From the NCBI GenBank assembly GCA_050012175.1, contig JBEKHR010000002.1:1-64000 (forward strand): 64,000 nucleotides of DNA, in the 5' to 3' direction. This DNA is from CAVROP01 sp050012175 (GTDB taxonomy: Bacteria; Acidobacteriota; Terriglobia; UBA7540). Numbering within the stretch: the first letter of the stretch is position 1; each line of letters opens with the position of its first letter. The notes under the pieces are model-generated. The model was not told the origin of the DNA. It saw only the letters and a list, made by a program, of their open reading frames with translations, and ran no database searches. Positions 15,239-22,410 of the stretch are shown piece by piece. Made by a program: the position numbers and the translations under genes.

Positions 15239-16017
15239 ATCCTTATATCACCAAACCAAAAGTTTACGTCGTGGGCCGCCAGACCGTGGTGCGCGAGGAG
15301 TTGGCGCGTTTTCTCCAGGACGAGGGCTTGGTGTTCACCACCGACGCGCAAGCCGCTGCCGAGGTGCTGACTGAAATCGCCGGGCGCACCTGCTACATGT
15401 CTTTCGGCAAAGGGCGGAAATCCAACCAGGAATACGTTGAGAACATCCTGAGTTCAAAACACGGCAGCGTGCTCGAACACGCCGTCTGGTGCCTTCTGAT
15501 TACCGGCGTTAGCCGCGCTCTGACCCATGAGTTGGTCCGCCACCGGGCAGGTTTCAGCTACTCACAGCTCTCACAGCGGTACGTGGACGAGAGCGACGCC
15601 CGCTACGTGGTTCCCCCGCTTTACCAGGAAAGCGAAGAGTTGCGCCAGAAATGGCAGCAGACCATCGAGACGCTCCGCAAGGTCTACATCGAGCTAGCGG
15701 ACGCTACCGCGCAATACGTTCAGCAGAAGCACCCGGAGATGGCCCCGCGCGACCGCCGCAAGTGGGCTCGTCAGGCGGCACGTTCTATCCTTCCCAACGC
15801 CTGTGAAACCAAAATCTTCGTCACCGGCAACAGCCGCTCCTGGCGGCACTTTTTGGAACTTCGCGGTAGCCCGCACGCCGACACTGAAATCCGCCTGTTG
15901 GCCGTGGAAGTTTGCCGCGTCCTCAAGCAAGAAAGTCCCAATATCTTCCATGACATTGAAGTCGTCGCTGAGTCCGACGGCATGCCCGCCCTCCGCGCCA
16001 TTCACTCCAAGGTATGA
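15232..16017 (+). CDS. thyX: FAD-dependent thymidylate synthase
   Basis: This 261-residue ThyX makes dTMP from dUMP with methylene-tetrahydrofolate and NADPH through FAD. The ThyX motif appears as R103-H104-R105-AGFSYSQL-S114-QRY. It has eight residues between RHR and S, where the common form has seven; long-form ThyX proteins carry the extra Gly. NACETKIFVTGNSRSWRHF is the conserved C-terminal flavin and substrate region. ATG 15232 lacks a visible ribosome site and lies inside an inverted repeat. No later ATG precedes the conserved core, so a GTG such as 15271 is the alternative. No thyA is in the window; dCTP deaminase and thymidylate kinase-like genes elsewhere fit the same pathway. Confidence 0.93.
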   Translation: MPDPYITKPKVYVVGRQTVVREELARFLQDEGLVFTTDAQAAAEVLTEIAGRTCYMSFGKGRKSNQEYVENILSSKHGSVLEHAVWCLLITGVSRALTHELVRHRAGFSYSQLSQRYVDESDARYVVPPLYQESEELRQKWQQTIETLRKVYIELADATAQYVQQKHPEMAPRDRRKWARQAARSILPNACETKIFVTGNSRSWRHFLELRGSPHADTEIRLLAVEVCRVLKQESPNIFHDIEVVAESDGMPALRAIHSKV

Positions 16018-16162
16018 TCCTGAAATCACAAGTTGGAGCCGGGGTGCGTCGCGGGAACAATGCACGTAGCCCGTGCTTGTCATCCGGAGGAGTCCCGATC
16101 TGATCGGGGCGATGAAGGATCTCCGCAGTTCACATGCAAATTTGCTGCTTGGTCATGGGCTG

Positions 16163-16243
16163 CCTGGCGCAGACCCCTGTTCTTTGGGGTCTGCGATTTC
16201 CCGAGCGGGTCACGGTCAGTGCTCTCGTGACCGTGGCCTTTTC
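16163..16243 (+). terminator. Hairpin repeat followed by a rho-independent terminator
   Basis: 16163-16203 is a copy of the 1224-1264 hairpin (GCAGACCCC/GGGGTCTGC). Directly after it, GGTCACGGTCA (16208-16218) pairs with TGACCGTGGCC (16228-16238), 10 of 11 positions plus one GT pair, with a 9-base loop. TTTTCCTT follows. This is the best intrinsic-terminator candidate for the thyX transcript, 190 bases after its stop. Confidence 0.6.
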
Positions 16244-16816
16244 CTTCGATGACGAACCCACGGGTAATTCCAAAAACGAATTGACCGTGGCGGCCTCAAT
16301 GAATGAAACCTTGTGCTTGCGCAGATTCGCGGCGGGCGATATAAGAATCCCGCTCGGTCCCCCGTGATTATGTCGCCCCTGCCGGGGCTTAAGAAGTCAT
16401 TGCAGCTCCCTTTTTTCCCATCCCGCCATGCGGGACCGTGGGCTATCCCGCTTCGCGGGACCGCCCGCCCAGGCGGGCTTTCGGGCGCGTCTAGCCGTTA
16501 GGTTAATGCTTATGGGGCGAGACCCCGGCAGGTCGCGCAAAGCTGCCCGTGCTACGAGGAGAGGCTTCCTGCGGCGGACCGGAGCGGACTCCATGTCCCT
16601 TGACACGCCTGAGAGAGTAGGCTAGGATAGTAAATCGTGGCTTGCCACGTACTCGAAATAGGAGGGGAGCACGTTTCTTTCGATGCGACAGCCCACGCCC
16701 AAATCCAGCTTCGAGAGTGCTCCGAGCAGCACAAAAAGAGGGAGAATTCCCAGACTTGCTTTGGACAAGATGTCGGCTCCGGTGTGGAAATGAAAGAGAG
16801 AGATTCTTCAAAACTC

Positions 16817-16945
16817 GAGGAACGACGCGGGAATGTCCATGAAAACAAAGGGTCGGTTTTCCAAATCCCGGAACGACGCGGGAATGTGTATGAAAACACA
16901 GGTACTTAGCCGTTAAGAGCGGGAATGTCGTTGAAAACAAAGGGG
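16817..16945. repeat. Three degenerate tandem units with GGGAATGT core
   Basis: GGAACGACGCGGGAATGT, CATGAAAACAAAGG-type units start with GGGAATGT at 16829, 16880 and 16921, so the spacing is 51 then 41 bases. Unequal spacing and sequence drift rule out a CRISPR array. The 16018-17100 gap otherwise contains a TGTCATCCGGAGGAG repeat word (about 16079), a TATGTCGCCCCTGCCGGGGC palindrome (about 16368-16388), several GGGCGG/CCGCCC palindromes (16430-16490), and the repeats listed around it. I see no gene. Confidence 0.55.
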
Positions 16946-17028
16946 CAGGTGGCAGATGGTAGGTGGTATGTGGTAGGTGGGGCAGAAAGCAGGGTAGCGC
17001 AGACGTGTTTTTTAGGTCTGCGGCTTTT
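16945..17028 (+). repeat. GGTAGGTGG tract and single REPIN-type hairpin
   Basis: GGTGGCAGATGGTAGGTGG, TATGTGGTAGGTGGGG is a degenerate tract. It is followed at 16992-17028 by one hairpin of the GTAGC-GCAGAC...GTCTGC-GGCTTTT family. This hairpin translates as SADVFFRSAAF in the frame of the next gene, which falsely extends its open frame upstream. Confidence 0.6.
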
Positions 17029-17100
17029 CATTCAACAAACTGCGGACGTACAAATCAGGTCCACGCTACTGCCCCTATTCTGCGAAGGTCGAACGCGTCT

Positions 17101-18555
17101 ATGAAGAGCGATAAGAAGTGCGCCCTGGTTGGAATTGATGTGGGAACAAGTGGAGTGCGCGGTGTTGCAGTGAGTCCCGCTGGCGAGCTTTTAGCGGAAG
17201 CGGATGAGAAGATTCGGCAGGACCGCCGCGCCGCCGGGGGAATCCACGAGCAAGACCCTGGTCAATGGTGGGAAGTTCTGTGCTCCGTTGGGCAGGACAT
17301 TGTCAAAAGCCTGAAGGAGAAATCCGGCGATGTGGAGCTTCGAGGAGTGGCGGTCACGTCCACTTCGGGGTCTCTTGTCGTGGCGGATGCGGAAGGTCGA
17401 GTCTTGCGCCCGGCCATTCTTTACGACGATGGCCGGGGAGTGGAGATTGCGGAGGAACTGAACAAACAAGGCGGCGCCCAGAGCATCCGTCTGGGTCCAT
17501 CCTTTTCGCTTGTGAAAGCTGCCTGGGTCCGGCAGCAGGAGCCCGAGTTGTGGGAGCGCACTCGCTACATCCTGCATCCGGCGGATTGGCTGTCAGGAAA
17601 GCTCACCGGCGAGTTTGGGATTTCGGATTTCACCAACGCCTTGAAACTCGGCTACGACCCAGAGAGCCGTTCGTGGATTGGAACGGTTCGTGCCGCGGGC
17701 TTGCCCAACGACCGCCTGCCTGTAGTTCGCCGCCCCGCAGAGCAAATCGGACAGGTGAGCAGCGTGGCCGCTGCCGCGACAGGCTTGCCGGTGCGAACGC
17801 CCGTCCTGGCAGGCGCAACCGACGGGATGGCGAGTGTGATCGCCTCAGGAGCCAGCCGGCGCGGCGATGCCAACACAACCCTGGGAACCACACTTGTCTG
17901 GAAAGTGCTCCACGACGGGAAGCCCACGGCGCGCAGCGGCATTTACTTTCACCTGCATCCTGGGGGGTTGTGGGTCCCCGGAGCGGCAAGCAACACCGGG
18001 CTGGGAAGCATCAGAACGGCCGGCGACGCAGCCTCTCTTGGGGAAATGGACCGGCTGGCTGCCAACTATTTTCCAACCTCTGTGGTCTGCTACATGCTGT
18101 CGGGTCAAGGCGAGAGGTTTCCCTTTGCAAACCCGAAAGCCAGGTCGTTTGTGGAAGGGAATCCGCGTGACGCTGGCGAGTCTTACGCGGCGCAATTACA
18201 GTCCATCGGTTTCGTGGAGCGCTGGGGCTACGAAATTCTCGAGGCATGCGGCGTGAAAATCGGGGACAGGGTCTTTTCAACGGGGGCTGCTGCGAAGAGC
18301 CCTGTCCTTTCGCAGTTGCGCGCGAACGTTCTGGGCAGGACCGTTGTCCGGTCTCGATATCCCACCGCGGCCTTCGGGGCAGCGATTCTGGCGGCCACCG
18401 GCGCCGTATTCTCTGGGAACATTTTTGACGCTATACAATCCATGACCAGCATCTTGGAAAGCCATGATCCGTCAGGAGACTTGGTCCCAGCCTTTGATGA
18501 AATCTACAGGTCATTTCGGGAGGCGTGCGCGCGACGAGGTTACGGTAGGCAGTAA
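17101..18555 (+). CDS. FGGY-family carbohydrate kinase, xylulokinase-like
   Basis: A 484-residue sugar kinase of the FGGY/ASKHA fold. The N-terminal phosphate loop ALVGIDVGTSGVRGVAV lies at about 7-23, HEQDPGQWWEVL marks the FGGY_N region, and GATDGMAS and the C-terminal GAAAKSPVLSQLRANVLG with TAAFGAAILAATG mark FGGY_C. The best guess is a xylulokinase-type enzyme, but the sugar is not determined. ATG 17101 is chosen because it starts just before the first beta strand. The open frame extends to 16963, but that upstream part is translation of a repeat. No sugar isomerase or transporter lies next to it. Confidence 0.85.
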   Translation: MKSDKKCALVGIDVGTSGVRGVAVSPAGELLAEADEKIRQDRRAAGGIHEQDPGQWWEVLCSVGQDIVKSLKEKSGDVELRGVAVTSTSGSLVVADAEGRVLRPAILYDDGRGVEIAEELNKQGGAQSIRLGPSFSLVKAAWVRQQEPELWERTRYILHPADWLSGKLTGEFGISDFTNALKLGYDPESRSWIGTVRAAGLPNDRLPVVRRPAEQIGQVSSVAAAATGLPVRTPVLAGATDGMASVIASGASRRGDANTTLGTTLVWKVLHDGKPTARSGIYFHLHPGGLWVPGAASNTGLGSIRTAGDAASLGEMDRLAANYFPTSVVCYMLSGQGERFPFANPKARSFVEGNPRDAGESYAAQLQSIGFVERWGYEILEACGVKIGDRVFSTGAAAKSPVLSQLRANVLGRTVVRSRYPTAAFGAAILAATGAVFSGNIFDAIQSMTSILESHDPSGDLVPAFDEIYRSFREACARRGYGRQ

Positions 18556-18685
18556 GCAGCAGGCAGAAAGCAGTGGATGGTAGATGGCGGAGGGAGTGGC
18601 ATAAGTGCTTACGAGATGAAGCCCAGCTCTAAGCCGCGTCTTCTTGAACAGACAACTGACGGCTGACAACTGACCGCTGATAGCT
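18543..18685. repeat. Degenerate short tandem repeats
   Basis: GGTAGGCAGTAAGCAGCAGG at 18543 on, and ACAACTGACGGCTGACAACT at 18649 on, show 7-base phrasing of CAG and CTGA words. They separate the FGGY kinase from the exported methyltransferase. No gene is seen between. Confidence 0.45.
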
Positions 18686-18724
18686 TTACTTCGAGGTCGG
18701 TGTTACCATGGCCTGCGAGAGGGT

Positions 18725-19378
18725 GTGATGATTAGTCAAGGGTGGTTTCGCATAGGGAGGCGGCATGTTGTTTTAGCGCTGGCGCTCGGAGCGCTCGTCC
18801 TTGCCGCTTGTCACGGACAGGCGCAGGACTGGAAAGACGCCGACAAGTTAGCGACGCTGCTGAATTGGAAGCCGGGGAGCGTGGTGGCTGAAATCGGAGC
18901 GGGCGATGGCGGGCTGACGCTGGCTGCCGCCGAGCGCGTGGGGCCAACGGGCCGAGTTTACACGACGGAACTGGACCCTAAGAAACTGGCAGCTCTGGAG
19001 ACCCTCGCCGCCAAGCAGAAGGTCCAAAACATCACGGTGGTCAAAGGGGGCGAAGCCGCGACAAACCTTCCGCGCGAGTGCTGTGATTCCATCTTCATGC
19101 GGAGTGTTTACCATCACCTCACGCAGCCGGCGAAGGAGGACGCCAGCCTTTTCCAATCGCTCAAGCCAGGCGGCCTCCTTGCCGTCATCGATTCTCTGCC
19201 TCGGGAGGGAACCAAGCCGCCAAAGGGCGTGCCGAAGAACCGGGGCGGGCACGGCATGCCAAAGCAGTTGCTGGTCGATGAACTTAGTGCCGCAGGATTT
19301 CAGGCGCTGACAATACCCACCTACTGGCATGGCGAGGATTATTGCGTCGTTTTCCGAAAGCCACCAGGTAGGGAATAG
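18725..19378 (+). CDS. Exported class I SAM-dependent methyltransferase, likely lipoprotein
   Basis: This 217-residue protein combines a lipoprotein signal (HVVLALALGALVLAAC, lipobox LAAC with C29) with a class I methyltransferase domain. Motif I is VVAEIGAGDGGLTLAAAERV (about 53-72), motif II VYTTELDPKKL, and motif IV/post-I CCDSIFMRSVYHHL. Later come LKPGGLLAVID and GHGMPKQLLVDELSAAGF. An SAM-dependent enzyme outside the cytoplasm would lack an obvious methyl donor. Either SAM reaches it, the fold has another role, or the true start is later. TGTGATG at the start has weak ribosome-site support. An internal start after the signal would require a rare codon, because no ATG follows before motif I. 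Confidence 0.8.
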   Translation: MMISQGWFRIGRRHVVLALALGALVLAACHGQAQDWKDADKLATLLNWKPGSVVAEIGAGDGGLTLAAAERVGPTGRVYTTELDPKKLAALETLAAKQKVQNITVVKGGEAATNLPRECCDSIFMRSVYHHLTQPAKEDASLFQSLKPGGLLAVIDSLPREGTKPPKGVPKNRGGHGMPKQLLVDELSAAGFQALTIPTYWHGEDYCVVFRKPPGRE

Positions 19379-19562
19379 GGAACAGGGAATAGGGAACAGG
19401 GAACAGAACAGCCGCACTCCCTCGGCGACTGGCACCTGAAACCTCGCACCTGGAACCCGGTACCTGAAATGGGCCCTGAAACGTGGCCCCCGACGCCTGA
19501 AACCTGACACCCGACACCCGACACCCGACACCTGGCACCTTTCCCTATTCCCTATTCCCTAG
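19370..19562. repeat. Heptamer-phrased repeat tract (STRR-like)
   Basis: AGGTAGGGAATAGGGAACAGG repeats in 7-base steps. A second group ACCTGAAACCTCGCACCTGG, CACCCGACACCCGACACC and finally CTATTCCCTATTCCCTAG runs in the inverse sense, so the two ends can pair. It resembles the short tandemly repeated heptamers described in cyanobacteria. It overlaps the last codons and stop of the methyltransferase (GGTAGGGAATAG). Confidence 0.6.
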
Positions 19563-19631
19563 TAATTATGCATAATCTCGTGCTTGCGCGCGCGGACGTT
19601 TTGATCCGCATTCCCGGGCCAAGGTAGGACC

Positions 19632-20750
19632 ATGACAGACGCATCAACTACCCACGCACCAGTTTCCGGCCGCATTGCCTCCATCGACGCGCTTCGCGGC
19701 TTCGACATGCTGTGGATTACCGGCGGCGACGAAGTGATCCACAGCTTGCATAAATTGATTCACCATCCTTTGATGGACGCGCTGGACCGGCAATTCCAAC
19801 ACGCGGCATGGCAGGGCTTCCGTTTCTATGATTTGATCTTCCCGCTTTTTCTCTTTATCGTCGGCGTTGTGCTGCCCTTCTCTCTCACGCGGCGTCTCGA
19901 AGCCGGAGCGAACCGGGCCGAGATCTATAAGCATCTGGTCCGCCGGCTGGTCCTGCTGTTCTTTTTGGGCCTGGTTTGCAATGGCCTCTTGGATTTCAGG
20001 TTTCACGAGCTTCGCATTCCTGGGGTTCTTCAACGTATCGCGGTGTGCTATTTCATTGCGGCGCTGGTGATGATGAACACCCGCGTGCGTGGCCAGGCCG
20101 CGGTGGCGGGCGGCCTGCTGGTGGTTTACTGGCTGGTGATGAAGCTGGTGCCGGTTCCGGGCATCGGGGCCGGCGTTATAACCCCATCTGGCAACCTTTC
20201 GGCGTTTATCGACCAGCACCTTTTGCCGCGACCTTTCTGCTGCTATGTCTTCGGTGACAACGAAGGAATTCTCTCCACGATTCCGGCTGTTTCCACATGC
20301 CTGATGGGCGCGCTGGCCGGCCACTGGCTGCGCTCCAGTCGGCCTGCAGCCCGTAAGGCGCTCGGGCTGGCCTTGGCGGGCGTTGCCAGTCTGGTCCTGG
20401 GTCTGGTCTGGGGTCATTGGTTTCCCATCATCAAGAACATCTGGACCAGCTCGTATGTCCTGTTCGCCGGTGGGTGGAGCCTGCTGCTGCTCGCCCTCTT
20501 CTACTGGATCATCGATGTTCGCGGTTACCGGCGCTGGGCTTTCTTTTTCACCGTCATTGGCCTGAACCCCATTACCATTTACGTGCTTCGCAGCCAGTTT
20601 AATTTTGGAACAGTCGCAAATATATTCGTCCGGGGCTTCATCGACTACCTCGGGCCTTACAAGCCTGTCTTCTGGGACCTCAGCGTTCTGGCTGTCGGGT
20701 GGCTGTTCCTGTGGTTTCTATATCGTCGGAAGATATTCCTTAAGGTCTAA
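19632..20750 (+). CDS. NagX-like heparan-alpha-glucosaminide N-acetyltransferase family membrane protein (DUF5009)
   Basis: A 372-residue polytopic inner-membrane protein of the COG4299 acyltransferase group, related to lysosomal HGSNAT. The diagnostic start is R-I-x-SIDALRGFDMLWITGG (14-30), then FYDLIFPLFLFIVGVVLPFS, KHLVRRLVLLFFLGLVCNGL and GVLQRIAVCYFIAAL. About ten hydrophobic helices follow to the end. The group is thought to move acetyl groups across the membrane onto amino sugars or cell-wall fragments; the substrate here is unknown. AGGTAGGA precedes ATG 19632. The LOG gene follows after 19 bases, so the two may be cotranscribed. Confidence 0.88.
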   Translation: MTDASTTHAPVSGRIASIDALRGFDMLWITGGDEVIHSLHKLIHHPLMDALDRQFQHAAWQGFRFYDLIFPLFLFIVGVVLPFSLTRRLEAGANRAEIYKHLVRRLVLLFFLGLVCNGLLDFRFHELRIPGVLQRIAVCYFIAALVMMNTRVRGQAAVAGGLLVVYWLVMKLVPVPGIGAGVITPSGNLSAFIDQHLLPRPFCCYVFGDNEGILSTIPAVSTCLMGALAGHWLRSSRPAARKALGLALAGVASLVLGLVWGHWFPIIKNIWTSSYVLFAGGWSLLLLALFYWIIDVRGYRRWAFFFTVIGLNPITIYVLRSQFNFGTVANIFVRGFIDYLGPYKPVFWDLSVLAVGWLFLWFLYRRKIFLKV

Positions 20751-20769
20751 GCGAAGTTGTCATTAACTG

Positions 20770-21354
20770 ATGTCGAACTTTCGAGTCTGCGTTTACTGCG
20801 GTTCAAGCCGCAACTGTGATCCCGTTTATCTCGATGCTGCTGCGCGCCTGGGGCGTGAGCTGGCGAGAAACGGCGCCACCATCATCTACGGCGGTGGGGC
20901 GGTTGGGTCAATGGGTGCGCTCGCCGAAGGTGCGCTCGCCGAGGGCGGCAAAGTCATCGGCATCATTCCCGGTTTCATGAATGAGCTGAATTGGGGGCAC
21001 AAGGGCATTACCGAATTGCGCGTCGTGCGCGATATACACGAGCGCAAGCGGCTCATGATCCAGGATGCGAATGCGGTGGTCGCTTTGCCCGGCGGCTCAG
21101 GAACTCTTGACGAGCTTTTGGAGGCCGTCTCGCTCAAGCGCCTTGCCCTTTTCCTCGGCCCTATCGTTGTTCTGAATACCCAGTCGTATTTCGAGAATCT
21201 GCTCCTGGTGCTCGAGAGTTGCATTACCGAGCGCTTCATGGACCCTCGGCACAAATCTATGTGGTCGGTCGTGAATGAGCCGACGGAGGTGCTGCCTGCC
21301 ATCTACTCCGCCCCGCCCTGGGATTCCAAGAGCCTCAGCTTCGCCCAGATCTGA
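20770..21354 (+). CDS. LOG family protein (TIGR00730 Rossmann fold nucleotide-5'-monophosphate phosphoribohydrolase)
   Basis: A 194-residue protein with the LOG signature. It starts FRVCVYCGSSRNCDPVYLDA, has IYGGGAVGSMGALAEGAL at 39-56, R93 in the HERKRLM segment, and the PGGSGTLDE motif at 107-115 (the PGGxGTxxE hallmark). Members release cytokinin-type bases from N6-modified AMP, or act on other nucleoside monophosphates. They are often misannotated as lysine decarboxylase. The natural substrate is not set by sequence. It lies 19 bases after the NagX-like gene and precedes the tRNA. Confidence 0.9.
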   Translation: MSNFRVCVYCGSSRNCDPVYLDAAARLGRELARNGATIIYGGGAVGSMGALAEGALAEGGKVIGIIPGFMNELNWGHKGITELRVVRDIHERKRLMIQDANAVVALPGGSGTLDELLEAVSLKRLALFLGPIVVLNTQSYFENLLLVLESCITERFMDPRHKSMWSVVNEPTEVLPAIYSAPPWDSKSLSFAQI

Positions 21355-21584
21355 CAGGTTGCTGAAAACTTGACATAGCTTTACGCGGATGGCACCATGA
21401 GTGCTTGCGGCTGGGCTGTTTTCGCCTTGTAACACGGGCGCCTGCCCCGTGCTGGTTGGGGTCTTGCCCGTGAATGGGGAAGCCAAGGCGCAAGCACATG
21501 GACGGGATCCCGACGGGCCGCGGCAGGCTGCGCGTGCTGCGACCTGGAGGTGCTGGCCCGGGTAGTTCTCCTAATACCAGGCGT

Positions 21585-21671
21585 GCCGAAGTGGCGGAAT
21601 TGGCAGACGCGCTACATTCAGGGTGTAGTGCCCGTCAGGGCGTGGAGGTTCGAGTCCTCTCTTCGGCACCA
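21585..21671 (+). tRNA. tRNA-Leu (CAG)
   Basis: An 87-nt class II tRNA. The acceptor GCCGAAG (21585-21591) pairs with CTTCGGC (21661-21667). The D-arm is GCGGAATTGGCAGACGC. The anticodon stem CTACA/TGTAG encloses TTCAGGG, giving anticodon CAG. A long variable arm GCCCGTCAGGGC and a T-arm GGAGG-TTCGAGT-CCTCT follow, then discriminator A and an encoded CCA. It is a good site for integrases, but no attachment duplicate or integrase is visible here. Confidence 0.95.
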
Positions 21672-21867
21672 GACGATCCATCAAACTCTCGCAGGGTTGC
21701 CATCCACATAGGATTGGGGGTGGTGTTCGTTTCACCCGCATGGTCGCGGGAAAAGCGCGCAAATGTTTGGCAAGCATAAGCAAACCAAGACGCCCCCGGC
21801 ATCTGTTGGCGGCATGACGGATGCAAGCGTGCTCACTTCGGAAGAACAACATGGTGCGGGGCCGGGC

Positions 21868-21942
21868 GTAGGGGCACAGCGCGCTGTGCCCCTACAAGAT
21901 ACACATCGCACCCACGCTAACTTCCGAATTCGGGTTGAAGAA
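21868..21942. repeat. 28-bp perfect palindrome and a 24-nt duplicated word
   Basis: GTAGGGGCACAGCG and CGCTGTGCCCCTAC (21868-21895) form a perfect palindrome with no loop. At 21919-21942 a 24-nt word containing CGAATTCGGGTTGAAGAA recurs at 32432-32455 with one mismatch. The 21672-22410 interval has no convincing gene; it holds this, the MITE-like copy and the CRISPR-type repeat. Confidence 0.55.
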
Positions 21943-22045
21943 TCCTGCATTTCGCTCTGCCGATAACGCTTCGCCCTCTCGGCGCATCTATGTCCTTAGT
22001 ATCCCTCGCAACTGGGCATGTGTTACGCATGCCGCGCGTTGATCA

Positions 22046-22211
22046 CTAGCAGGATCCTGAAACACGTTTGTGAACGTTGTCATTCCGACCCGTCGGCTGA
22101 CGGAGAGGAATCTCGCTATGGAAACAAAGGACTTGCGAGATTCCTCGTCGTCCCGCGGACGCGGGACTCCTCGGAATGACAGGCAAGACGGGTTTTTCAG
22201 CCTCCCGCCAG
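22046..22211. mobile_element. MITE-like inverted repeat element, copy 2
   Basis: The left end CTAGCAGGATCCTGAAACACG (22046-22066) matches the 5499 copy closely. The right end GGGTTTTTCAGCCTCCCGCC (about 22190-22209) is a more diverged inverted partner. The inner words TGTCATTCCGA, GAGGAATCTCGC, GGAAACAAAGGAC, GAGATTCCTC and GGAATGACAGG occur in the same order as in copy 1. The copy is 166 bp, with the middle portion shorter. It has no coding capacity. Confidence 0.65.
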
Positions 22212-22354
22212 AGACCCGAGTCGGCCATGGTTTGATTGTCTAACCGCCCGGGATTTCAACTTGGCCTCAAAAAAGCAAGTACTCCTGGTGAAGCGTGAGA
22301 TTACCCATTGGCCTCGCTGAATAGTCCGGGCGTCATCCGGGCGACAGTGACGAG

Positions 22355-22389
22355 GTAGCCGCTCCTGGCGCGGGAGCGTGGATTGAAAC
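22355..22389 (+). repeat. Lone type I-C-like CRISPR repeat sequence
   Basis: The 35 bases start GTAGCCGCTCCTGGCGCGGG and end AGCGTGGATTGAAAC. The last 15 bases and the CGCTCC/GGAGCG stem are the hallmark of the type I-C repeat group. Only one unit is present. No second unit is found at spacer distance, and no cas genes are in the window. It lies 21 bases before the aldo/keto reductase start at 22411 and would be part of its leader. Confidence 0.5.
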
Positions 22390-22410
22390 AAGGAGAGCAA
22401 GGTGCCTGTG

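Noticed and set aside
16817..16945. Possible CRISPR array
   Set aside because: There are only three units, spacing is unequal (51 and 41), the units drift, and there are no cas genes.
16963..17100. N-terminal extension of the FGGY kinase
   Set aside because: It is encoded by a GGTAGGTGG tract and a hairpin repeat; the conserved protein starts at ATG 17101.
17265..18170. 301-residue plus-strand frame within the FGGY kinase
   Set aside because: It overlaps in another frame the kinase with intact motifs; composition is Arg/Gly-rich and unstructured.
21585..21671. Integration site in tRNA-Leu
   Set aside because: No integrase and no duplicate of the tRNA 3' end are visible within the window.
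22355..22389. A full CRISPR array at this site
   Set aside because: No second repeat lies within spacer distance on either side; only the lone repeat is kept as an observation.
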